A stretch of 64,000 bases of DNA from Fermentimonas sp. (lineage in GTDB: Bacteria; Bacteroidota; Bacteroidia; Bacteroidales; Dysgonomonadaceae), in NCBI GenBank assembly GCA_015478775.1, contig JADMKP010000008.1, positions 496,076 to 560,075 on the forward strand, given 5' to 3'. Below are positions 21,072 through 29,306 of the stretch, one piece after another; the stretch's first letter is position 1, and each line of letters starts with the position of its first letter. The notes below the pieces were generated by a model. That model was not told the DNA's origin and made no database searches. It saw nothing but the letters and a program-made list of their open reading frames with translations. Both the position numbers and the translations under genes were made by a program.

Positions 21072-21833
21072 CTATTTTTTAAACCTTGTAAACGCAATCA
21101 TCCCATCCAATGCGTTAATAATGTAATTTTGACGCTGACCATTTACTATCCACATCTCCACATTATTTTTCATGCAAATTTCAGCAGCATGAATTTTTGA
21201 AGACATGCCACCTGTTCCTAAAATAGATTGTCTTTCTTCAATATAACTTTGAATGGAATTAAGATCATCTACTTCATTAATAAGTATTGCATCATCGTGA
21301 AGATGGGGGTTTTTATTAAAAATGCCATCAATATCAGAAACCAATACTAATAAATTAGCTTCTAAAATAGTTGCAACCAAAGCCGACAACTTATCATTAT
21401 CTCCTAATACAATTTCTTCAAAGGAAACTGTATCATTTTCGTTTACTACAGGAATATAGTTTAATTCCCAAAGCCTGTTGATTGTATTACGTGTATTCTC
21501 AATAGCTGTGGTGTTCTCAAAGTCACGATATGTAAGTAGAATCTGAGCAATATTTAGTCCAAACGTACCAAATATTACATCATATATTTCCATTAGTTTT
21601 GTTTGTCCGATGGCAGCCAATGCCTGTTTAGAATCTACTGTTTTAATAGATCCATTAATTTCAACAAACTGTCGCGCAGTGGCAATTGCTCCAGATGATA
21701 CTATTACTATATCATACTCTTTTTTCAAAAACACAATTTGTCTGGCCAAACTCTCGATAACTGCAAATGAAATTCTGTTAGTACCCGCAGTAAGGGTGGA
21801 GGTTCCTATTTTAATTATTAGTTTTTTCTTCAT
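21072..21833 (-). CDS. proB: glutamate 5-kinase
   Basis: Phosphorylates glutamate to gamma-glutamyl phosphate, the first step of proline synthesis. The amino-acid kinase domain starts KLIIKIGTSTLTAG, with VSSGAIATAR, NENDTVSFEEIVLGDNDKLSA and LVSDIDGIF following. At 253 residues the C-terminal PUA domain of E. coli ProB is absent; short PUA-less forms exist and keep kinase activity, and the PUA domain affects feedback behaviour in E. coli. The ATG at 21833 was chosen because the upstream extension (MHNKTTTW) is not part of the family. It lies 67 bp after proA. Confidence 0.93.
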   Translation of the reverse strand: MKKKLIIKIGTSTLTAGTNRISFAVIESLARQIVFLKKEYDIVIVSSGAIATARQFVEINGSIKTVDSKQALAAIGQTKLMEIYDVIFGTFGLNIAQILLTYRDFENTTAIENTRNTINRLWELNYIPVVNENDTVSFEEIVLGDNDKLSALVATILEANLLVLVSDIDGIFNKNPHLHDDAILINEVDDLNSIQSYIEERQSILGTGGMSSKIHAAEICMKNNVEMWIVNGQRQNYIINALDGMIAFTRFKK

Positions 21834-21900
21834 TAAGATGTTTACCCAAGTTGTTGTTTTATTATGCACAAGTTAAATTTCGGTATAAATATTAAAGTTG

Positions 21901-23088
21901 TTAATTTCGGACTTGCCCTTGGCCGTATACAAACCATTTATTAGTAACAAGCTCTTGAGCACCCAGAGGACCACGGAAGTGCAATTTTTGAGTACTTATA
22001 GCAATCTCTGCACCTACACCATACTGGCCTCCGTCTGTGAATCGTGATGAGGCATTATGATATACTGCAGCACAATCTACATGATTCATAAATGTATTTG
22101 CCTTGGTTTTACTATTGGTTACAATTACAGCTGTATGACCTCCCGAATATTTGTTTATCATTCCAATAGCTTTGTCCATTTCTTCAACAATTGTTAGATA
22201 TAATTTTGGAGCAAGATATTCTTCGCATAGTGTATTTACATCATTCTCAACTTTTATTTCATTACAAATCTCCACTATTTCACGGCTTCCCCATACATCA
22301 ATTCCTTTTTCTTTTAAACTAACAACTAGGTTATTGATTTTGTCTTTAATATTTCCCAATCTTTTGTTAATTAGCACTTTATCGATAGCGTTGCACACGC
22401 TTATACGTTTTTTACCGTTAATAATTAGCTTAATGGCCATATCAAAATCAGCATCATCATCAATATACAGAAAGTTATTTCCTCTGCCGCTTACAATAAC
22501 CGGAACAGATGAGTTTTGAAGAACAAAATTGATAAGTGCTTCTCCTCCTCTTGGAATAATTAGGTCGATACTTCTAGTGTTTTCCTTAATTAGCTGCTGT
22601 GTCTGAGAATGAGAAAGAATAAGGTATTCCACAAATGATTGATCTTCTCCACATATATTTAAGGCTTCATGCCACAATTTTGTTAGAAGTAAATTTGTAT
22701 TTGATGACTCCTTTCCCCCCTTTAGCAATATCCTATTACCTGCTTTAAACGCAGTTGCAGCAGCCTCAATAGTAACATCGGGACGCGATTCATATATAAT
22801 AAGTATGGTGCCAAAAGGAACCGTTTTATTAATAACATGTAAACCATCTTCTCTGATATGATTATAAAGCACTTTGCCTTCTGGATCGGCTTGATGTGCC
22901 ACCTCATTAAGAGAATTAATCATTCCATCTATCTTAGAATAATCTACTTTAAGGCGATCTTTCATTGATTTGTCCATATCTGGAAAAGCCTTAATATCTA
23001 TACCGTTGGCTTCAATAATACCAGCTCGGTTTTGATGAAGTAAATCAGATAAAGTTGTTAAAACTTTGTTCTTGAGTTTTAGTTCCAT
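21901..23088 (-). CDS. proA: gamma-glutamyl phosphate reductase
   Basis: NADPH-dependent reductase of the aldehyde dehydrogenase superfamily making glutamate semialdehyde, the second step of proline synthesis. Features: YESRPDVTIEAAATAFKAGN, LKGGKESSNTN, LIIPRGGEALI, a catalytic-Cys segment KRISVCNAIDKVLI, and the C-terminal FRGPLGAQELVTNKWFVYG. The start at 23088 (MELKLKNK) gives 395 residues. A longer start at 23130 would place the -7 element at 23119-23126 inside the gene. It leads the proA-proB-proC run. Confidence 0.94.
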   Translation of the reverse strand: MELKLKNKVLTTLSDLLHQNRAGIIEANGIDIKAFPDMDKSMKDRLKVDYSKIDGMINSLNEVAHQADPEGKVLYNHIREDGLHVINKTVPFGTILIIYESRPDVTIEAAATAFKAGNRILLKGGKESSNTNLLLTKLWHEALNICGEDQSFVEYLILSHSQTQQLIKENTRSIDLIIPRGGEALINFVLQNSSVPVIVSGRGNNFLYIDDDADFDMAIKLIINGKKRISVCNAIDKVLINKRLGNIKDKINNLVVSLKEKGIDVWGSREIVEICNEIKVENDVNTLCEEYLAPKLYLTIVEEMDKAIGMINKYSGGHTAVIVTNSKTKANTFMNHVDCAAVYHNASSRFTDGGQYGVGAEIAISTQKLHFRGPLGAQELVTNKWFVYGQGQVRN

Positions 23089-23118
23089 ATTTATGTGAAA
23101 ATGAAAAATAATTGACCT

Positions 23119-23126
23119 CAAAGTTA
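23119..23126 (-). promoter_or_regulatory. probable proA promoter -7 element
   Basis: On the minus strand TAACTTTG matches TAnnTTTG, 30 bp before the chosen proA ATG. No good -33 TTG is visible. Its position argues for the shorter ProA start. Confidence 0.4.
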
Positions 23127-23345
23127 ACAATATATTCTTAAATCGATGTTAAAACTTATACTTTGGATATTTTAGTCACCCTGAAGTTTCTGATTTTATC
23201 ATTTACATATTATTATTTTTCATTCCAATTTTATTTGAATGATGATTTTTTAATAGATATTAGATTCAATTTAAGGATCAAAATTTTAAATATATTTTAA
23301 TCTAATTGTTTTATTAAAATTCTAAAAGCACATCATTTCAACTAG

Positions 23346-23454
23346 ATGATGAATATTGCAGAAATGCAAATAAACATTTAAATGAGAAATGATGGTTTTG
23401 TGCTCAAAGCTTGTTGGATCACTTGATGATTATGAGGCAATGTTTGACATACTT
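23346..23454 (+). pseudogene. relic fragment of a TolC-family gene
   Basis: This 109-bp stretch lies in the 404-bp space between proA and the ABC exporter. It aligns with 50623-50735 of the intact tolC gene at roughly four of five bases. The reading starts MMNIAEMQIN, against MMKIAEMQLN in TolC (residues 256-265), meets a TAA, continues near DGFVLK against DGFVPLK, then needs a frameshift to read LDDYEAMFD against LDDYEATMFD. One in-frame stop, a 2-bp and a 3-bp deletion and a 1-bp insertion mark it as dead. Upstream (23131-23345) I see only AT-rich sequence. Confidence 0.8.
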
Positions 23455-23492
23455 CAATTAAACTCTATTAAATATTTGAAGTCCAAATCAAG

Positions 23493-25298
23493 ATGAGAAA
23501 CAAAGAGTTAAATAATCAGTCTTTTAAAGCGCTTTTCCGAAATCTTATTCCTTATGTAAAACCATACAAAGGAATGATTGGCAGTACACTTTTTCTTACC
23601 TTGATAGGTTCATTTGCTGCTCAGGTAAATCCTTTATTGGTAAATGAAACAGTAACTCGTGTAGAAGAATTACTGAAACAGCCCGATCCATTTGAAAATG
23701 GTATGCAGTTATTGCTTATCATAACATTAATTATGCTTGCAAACGAGCTCTTAAATATAGGAATTCAGTTTGGTCAAAAGTATTTCGGAGAGAAGATTCG
23801 AATCAAAGTAGGAAGTGACCTGTCTCAAGCCGCAGTAGAGAGGCTTTTACAATATAAAATGTCTTTTTATGCAGAACCAAATAATAAAACAGGATTGCTC
23901 CAAACGCGTATCAATAGAGGTATAGAAAGTCTAATACGATTAGTTCAGAACTTCTTTCTGGATATATTACCTCTGTTTTCTACCGCAATTATTGCATTAG
24001 TAATAATGTATAATGCCAACCTATATGTAGGATTATTGGCAACAATTATTGTGCCTGCTTATTTCTTTGTGAGTCAAAAACAGGCAAGGCGCTTAAAAGG
24101 TTGGAGAACAGATCTAAGAGATCAGCGCGAAAGAAAGAATCACGGACTCATTAATATCATTGATTCTATAACTGTAATAAAAAGTTTTGTAAAGGAGAAA
24201 CATGAAGGAGATAAGCAATATGAGGTACAAATGGAGATGCTCAATAATCAGCTTCAGACTAGAAAAACAAGTTATGTATACGAAAGCCTCAAAAGTTTTA
24301 TTCAGCAGATTGGTATCGTTCTAATAATAATTCTTACTGTTTTTCTAGTTCTTAATGGTCAGATGGGTATAGGCGCCATAATGATGCATATTATGCTATT
24401 CAGAAATGTATCTGCACCCATTGGGCAGTTGCATAGAATTTACGACCAGATTAGTGATGCACTTATTTATGCTGATGGATTTTTTGAAGTATTAGACAAC
24501 GAAGATGCTATAGAGATTGGTGGAAATCTCAAAGCCGAAAAAGTAAATGGTGCTTTCGAGATAAAAGATCTCAATTTTACGTATCCAAACGGAAAACAGG
24601 CTTTAAATAATATCAATCTAGAAATAAGAAATGGCAAGACTACAGCAATTGTGGGTCTAAGTGGAGCAGGGAAAAGTACACTTATCAATCTGCTCTCAAA
24701 ATTTTATAAACCCGATAATGGAATAATTTATCTTGATGGTATAAATCTTGAGGAATACGAAAATGGTTCTTTGCGAAATAATATTGGACTAGTATTACAG
24801 AATAATCATATTTTCGATGGTACAATATTTGATAATATTAGCTATGGTAAAAGCAATGCTACATTTGAGGCGGTAGTTGCAGCTTCCAAAAAAGCATATC
24901 TTCATGATCAGGTATTGTCTCTTCCTGAAGAGTATAATACAAATGCTTCAAATTTAAGTGGAGGTCAGCAACAACGTATTGCAATTGCGAGACTGTTTTT
25001 GAAAGACCCACCCATTATTTTCCTTGATGAACCAACTGCAAGTCTGGATGCCATCGCTACAGAGCATATTAAACTAAGTCTCGATGCTATAAAAGAAAAT
25101 CGTACAGTAGTAATTATTTCTCATTCACTTTCACAAATTGTAGATGCAGATCTTATTCATGTTTTAAAAGAAGGAGAGCTTGTTGAAACTGGTTCTCACG
25201 AAGAACTTTACAGATTAAAAGGTGAGTATAGAAAAATATTTGATGCTTCTGCTCGAAGCCTTAATCTAGATAAAATGATTGATACAATAGCCGTTTAA
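23493..25298 (+). CDS. ABC exporter, fused permease and ATPase
   Basis: Half-transporter of 601 residues that should work as a homodimer in the inner membrane; the substrate is unknown (lipid, peptide or drug). Six transmembrane helices span about residues 20-320. The ATPase domain, residues 345-590, has Walker A GLSGAGKST, Q-loop LVLQNN, signature LSGGQQQR, Walker B PIIFLDEPTASLD and the H-loop in VVIISHSLSQI. It stands alone between proA and the TonB receptor. The scrap of a TolC-type gene just upstream hints that an outer-membrane partner gene may once have stood next to it; this is inference. Confidence 0.93.
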   Translation: MRNKELNNQSFKALFRNLIPYVKPYKGMIGSTLFLTLIGSFAAQVNPLLVNETVTRVEELLKQPDPFENGMQLLLIITLIMLANELLNIGIQFGQKYFGEKIRIKVGSDLSQAAVERLLQYKMSFYAEPNNKTGLLQTRINRGIESLIRLVQNFFLDILPLFSTAIIALVIMYNANLYVGLLATIIVPAYFFVSQKQARRLKGWRTDLRDQRERKNHGLINIIDSITVIKSFVKEKHEGDKQYEVQMEMLNNQLQTRKTSYVYESLKSFIQQIGIVLIIILTVFLVLNGQMGIGAIMMHIMLFRNVSAPIGQLHRIYDQISDALIYADGFFEVLDNEDAIEIGGNLKAEKVNGAFEIKDLNFTYPNGKQALNNINLEIRNGKTTAIVGLSGAGKSTLINLLSKFYKPDNGIIYLDGINLEEYENGSLRNNIGLVLQNNHIFDGTIFDNISYGKSNATFEAVVAASKKAYLHDQVLSLPEEYNTNASNLSGGQQQRIAIARLFLKDPPIIFLDEPTASLDAIATEHIKLSLDAIKENRTVVIISHSLSQIVDADLIHVLKEGELVETGSHEELYRLKGEYRKIFDASARSLNLDKMIDTIAV

Positions 25299-25341
25299 TT
25301 AATTTACTTATTACTATATATATAAAGATCATATTTTAAGG

Positions 25342-27387
25342 CTATTGAGTATTTATATTGAACTTAACGCCTCCATAATAGTGTCTAGGTAAGCCAGGGT
25401 AGTAATATCTTGGTTCTGCATTTCCAAATGCTACTGCGTTAACTGTAAGCATAGGCGAATAGTGAGTATTACTTATATTTATTATCCCTGCAAACAGTTC
25501 AAAATAACCAAATTTTGTATTAGGTATACGGTAAGCTGCTCTCATATTTGATATTAGATAGCTGTCATTTATATTTTCATTTGCATCATCTATATACTGT
25601 TTTCCTGCAAATTGTAACTGGGAATCTATACTTAGCCTTTTTAAAGGTTGCCACTTAATAAATATATGTGCAATATTACTTGGAATTCCAGGCAATTTGT
25701 TACCATTAAAAACCTGCTCATTATCAATAAAATCAATAAATTTATTACTCGACCATGTATAGTTTACGTTCAAATCCACACTGCCGGGAAATGAAGGTAA
25801 TTTGAAGATATTTTGTTTAAGCATAAATTCAATACCCCAATGTTTAGTTTTTCCAGCATTAATTCCGGTAAATATATCTTCTGTAAGGCGTTTGGTTACT
25901 AAAAGATTTGTCAATTCAATTTTATAAACCGACAATTCTATCTGTGTAGTATTGCTAAAGAGGTTAACTCTTGTTCCTGCTTCATATTGAATCCCCTGCT
26001 CCGGTTCTAAATCATTATTTATGTCACCTTCAGGTAGCAGTGTCTCTTCAGGCGAGGGCATAGAAAAACCATGTCCTACAGAACCATAAAAAGCAAATAA
26101 ACTCGAAGGAGCATAATTTACACCAAATCTTGGAGAGAAGATTGCAGGGAAATTACGCTTTCCGCTTTGATCTCCATTTTCAGTATATAAATCTGTTAGA
26201 TTGTAATTAACTCTGTTAACTGCACCCCCAATCGAAATATTCCATTTAGGTGTAGGTCGCATGTAAACCATTCCAAAAAGATTATAATTATTTCTTGTCT
26301 CCCTGTTTTTATTTATCAACACATCATTAAGATTCATTTGCCAATGATATGCATCATTTACCCATTCAAAACCAACCAATGCATCCCAATGTGAGCTATG
26401 ATATGATAATCTATTTCTTAATCCTCCTCCAGAAGTGCCATCATCTAAATTATTGAAAGGTCTTCGTTCGTAGCTGTCTGCCCATCTGCCAAATACTGTA
26501 AATTTATTGTTCCAATATGAAGTTATTCTATTTGTTAAAGTAACACCTGCAATGGCTCTTTGATACTCTTTATACCCCTCTACCTCATTCCAATTAGTAG
26601 CTGCAGCCCGAGGGTTTGTATCATATATAGTTTTACCTACCGAACTTGGAATTTGTGCATTCAAATCTATAAGCATTAGAGTATACTCTATAGAAAAACG
26701 CTCCTTTTGCCACATCCCAGAAGAAAGAAGTGAAGTTCGTTTATACCTACTGTTATCACGATAACCGTCGGAATGTATATGAGACAGATTACCCCAAATA
26801 TTAAAATCTCCTTTATTGTAATTGGCTCCAGCTGCAGCTTTAATGGTGTTAAAACTGCCATATTGAATAAGAGCTTCAGCATCATTCCCTCTAATGTTAG
26901 GGGTATAAAGATTGATATTCCCACCAAGTCCCGACCCATACAGAGCGGAAGCAGGTCCTTTAATCACTTCCATTCTTCCAATACCCATCAAATCAATGTC
27001 TTCAGGAGTTGAAATACCATCTGATGAAGTAATTGGTATATCGTTCAGATATGACTTTATTCTATTTGTATTGTATGGAGTACGACTGCCTACACCTCTA
27101 ATAATTATTCTACTTGTAGCATAGGTGCCGCTATGCATAAATACTCCCGGTATAGAATTAAGTGTATGTGAAAAATTATTTCCATCTGTAGTTCTAATCT
27201 CTTCTCCTGATAATACTGAAATTGCTCCGGGTACCTGATGTTGCCTGGTATTTATTTGATATGCGTTAACAATCACCTCATTCAGGTATATTGCAGTATC
27301 TTTCTCTTCTTTATTTATACCTTGTGCAAAGGAACTAAGCACTCCAAAAAAGGCATATAAAATAATGATATATATTTTTATATTCAT
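25342..27387 (-). CDS. TonB-dependent outer-membrane receptor
   Basis: Outer-membrane active-transport receptor of 681 residues. The signal peptide ends near SSFAQG (residue 22). The plug domain, about residues 30-165, includes IRGVGSRTPYNTNRIKSYLN and the typical GRMEVIKGPASALYGSGLGG. The rest is a 22-strand barrel ending in aromatic-rich strands. There is no carboxypeptidase-like N-terminal domain and no SusD partner, so this is a classic siderophore/heme/cobalamin-type receptor rather than a SusC glycan importer. The ligand cannot be named. The 175 bp upstream include a TATAATC/GATTATA hairpin, but I recognise no riboswitch. Confidence 0.92.
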   Translation of the reverse strand: MNIKIYIIILYAFFGVLSSFAQGINKEEKDTAIYLNEVIVNAYQINTRQHQVPGAISVLSGEEIRTTDGNNFSHTLNSIPGVFMHSGTYATSRIIIRGVGSRTPYNTNRIKSYLNDIPITSSDGISTPEDIDLMGIGRMEVIKGPASALYGSGLGGNINLYTPNIRGNDAEALIQYGSFNTIKAAAGANYNKGDFNIWGNLSHIHSDGYRDNSRYKRTSLLSSGMWQKERFSIEYTLMLIDLNAQIPSSVGKTIYDTNPRAAATNWNEVEGYKEYQRAIAGVTLTNRITSYWNNKFTVFGRWADSYERRPFNNLDDGTSGGGLRNRLSYHSSHWDALVGFEWVNDAYHWQMNLNDVLINKNRETRNNYNLFGMVYMRPTPKWNISIGGAVNRVNYNLTDLYTENGDQSGKRNFPAIFSPRFGVNYAPSSLFAFYGSVGHGFSMPSPEETLLPEGDINNDLEPEQGIQYEAGTRVNLFSNTTQIELSVYKIELTNLLVTKRLTEDIFTGINAGKTKHWGIEFMLKQNIFKLPSFPGSVDLNVNYTWSSNKFIDFIDNEQVFNGNKLPGIPSNIAHIFIKWQPLKRLSIDSQLQFAGKQYIDDANENINDSYLISNMRAAYRIPNTKFGYFELFAGIINISNTHYSPMLTVNAVAFGNAEPRYYYPGLPRHYYGGVKFNINTQ

Positions 27388-27562
27388 TCAATCAATCAAC
27401 TCTATAAGAGAACTAGTAACCCTCCTCTTTATAATCATAGTGAAGATTATAACATTCACAAAGCCTTTTTTGTTTTTGTTATGGCATAGCTAGAAATAGT
27501 CTAACTTTAGTAACATGTTTAATACGATAATGAGACACAATCTAACATTGAAAAGCCTATAT

Positions 27563-27910
27563 TCAATACTCTTCTAAAATCTCTAAAAGTGCTACTGCTT
27601 GGTTGTGTTCTTTATCTTTTGCAGAATAGAGTAAAGTAACATTTTTGTTTTCCCTTTCAATTCTCTTCAATTCCGCAATTAGGTCTTTTTTCTCTAATAA
27701 CTCATCATGGTATCTTATTTTAAATTCATCCCATTTTGCCGGATCGTGTTGAAACCATTTTCTCAAAGCATCAGAAGGAGCAATCTCTTTCATCCATAAA
27801 TCCAATTTAGCAATATCCTTCGAGACACCACGTGGCCAAATGCGATCTACAAGAATTCTGTAACCATTATACTCATTTACAGGATCATATATTCTCTTTA
27901 TCCCGATCAT
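27563..27910 (-). CDS. DUF488 family protein (YeaO-like)
   Basis: A 115-residue cytosolic protein of the DUF488/YeaO family, whose function is not established. Family stretches are ILVDRIWPRGVSK (residues about 20-32), FQHDPAKWDEF and VTLLYSAKDKEHNQAVAL. No signal or membrane segment is present. It lies alone 63 bp downstream of the symporter gene on the same strand and may be read with it. Metabolic context gives no clue to its job. Confidence 0.85.
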   Translation of the reverse strand: MIGIKRIYDPVNEYNGYRILVDRIWPRGVSKDIAKLDLWMKEIAPSDALRKWFQHDPAKWDEFKIRYHDELLEKKDLIAELKRIERENKNVTLLYSAKDKEHNQAVALLEILEEY

Positions 27911-27973
27911 AAATCCTCAATTACCCAAGTCACATATTCTCATTACTTAATTCATATTTACTCTATAGCTGAA

Positions 27974-29275
27974 TCATGAACCCTCTTTATCCGGATCATG
28001 CATCTTATTCACAGAGCTTGCTATTAATACTGAAACCATTGAGTCACCAGTAATGTTCACAACAGTTCTGCACATATCAAGGGGTCTATCTATGGCGAAT
28101 ATCAATGCGAGACCAATTGCCATCTTATCAGCTGGGATACCAATCGATTCCAACACAATAACCAACATAATCATTCCGGCTCCGGGAACTGCGGCAGAAC
28201 CTATTGAGGCCAAAAGTGCAGTCAGTATTATAATTATTTGATCTGAAAAATCTAAGGGTATATGCAATGCCTGAGCTATAAAAACAGCAGCAACTGCCTG
28301 ATATAAGCTAGTTCCATCCATATTAATTGTTGCACCCACAGGAAGTACAAAACTAGCTACTTCATTATCCACGCCCAAGTGCTTTGTTGCTCTTTCAATC
28401 GTTACCGGAAGTGCAGCAGCACTTGAACTGGTTGAAAACGCCAGTAGTTGAGCCGGAGCAATTCCTTTCAAAAACCAGCCGGGTTTCCTGCCCGTAAAAA
28501 CAAATAATATAATTAGATATACACCTATCAAAATCAGAAAGCCTGTCAAAACTGTAAATCCATAGTTCAGCAACTTTTGCAGTATCTGTATGTCTTCAGA
28601 GCTTACAATAATTTGAGAGAGTAATGCAAAAACAGCAATAGGTGCAATTAACATTATAATATTCACCATTTTCAAGATTACATCATTCATCGCATCAAAT
28701 AGCTTCGAAAGCGGCTTCACTTTCTCTGGATCTATCATAAGCATGCTAATTCCAAAAAGAATAGAGAAAAAGATAACCTGAAGCATTAAGCTGTTGTTGC
28801 TCATTGCACTAAAGATATTATCCGGAACCATCTCAATTAAAAAGTCTAATGGACCACTTTCTTTCTGATGCTCTGCAATATAAAGACTTGATGTAATTCC
28901 TCCATCGCTTGCATATGTTTTGGTTAACTCATCAATTGTTTCAGGCGATAAACCTTCACCCGGTTTAAAGGTGTTAACCAATAACAATCCCACAACAATT
29001 GACACGCATGTTGTTAATATGAAAATAGAAATTGTGCGAACCCCAATACTTTTGAAAGTAGATATATCTTTTAAATCAGAAACTCCTTTTACAAGCGATA
29101 CTAATATAAGAGGAATTGCAATTAACCTTAGCAATCGGATAAAGATTGTTCCAAAAGGAGCAATCCAATCTAAAACAAAATCCTTTCCCCAACTTAAGTA
29201 GCTCATAAGGAAACCGAACAGTATTCCGGCACCCATGCCAATAAGAATCCTCCAATGGAGTTCTAACTTTTTCAT
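27974..29275 (-). CDS. dicarboxylate/amino acid:cation symporter (DAACS family)
   Basis: Inner-membrane secondary transporter of the glutamate/aspartate/C4-dicarboxylate family (GltP/DctA type), 433 residues with eight transmembrane helices and two re-entrant loops. Visible motifs are the serine-rich HP1 loop AFSTSSSAAALPVTIE, the NMDGT substrate/cation motif, and VPGAGMIML with DRPLDMCRTVVNITGD near the C-terminus. The Arg in DMCRT favours an acidic side-chain substrate such as glutamate, aspartate or a dicarboxylate. It precedes the DUF488 gene and follows the S9 peptidase gene by 31 bp, so amino-acid or peptide use may link them. Confidence 0.92.
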   Translation of the reverse strand: MKKLELHWRILIGMGAGILFGFLMSYLSWGKDFVLDWIAPFGTIFIRLLRLIAIPLILVSLVKGVSDLKDISTFKSIGVRTISIFILTTCVSIVVGLLLVNTFKPGEGLSPETIDELTKTYASDGGITSSLYIAEHQKESGPLDFLIEMVPDNIFSAMSNNSLMLQVIFFSILFGISMLMIDPEKVKPLSKLFDAMNDVILKMVNIIMLIAPIAVFALLSQIIVSSEDIQILQKLLNYGFTVLTGFLILIGVYLIILFVFTGRKPGWFLKGIAPAQLLAFSTSSSAAALPVTIERATKHLGVDNEVASFVLPVGATINMDGTSLYQAVAAVFIAQALHIPLDFSDQIIIILTALLASIGSAAVPGAGMIMLVIVLESIGIPADKMAIGLALIFAIDRPLDMCRTVVNITGDSMVSVLIASSVNKMHDPDKEGS

Positions 29276-29306
29276 TATTGCATGTTTTAATTAAGTGTCT
29301 GACCTT

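Noticed and set aside
21834-21869. Longer N-terminus for ProB, and similarly for ProA (23089-23130)
   Set aside because: The extra residues are not part of the families, and for proA a -7 promoter element lies inside the extension.
27388-27562. Riboswitch or Fur site before the TonB receptor
   Set aside because: A small TATAATC/GATTATA hairpin is present, but nothing matches a known metal or vitamin regulatory motif.
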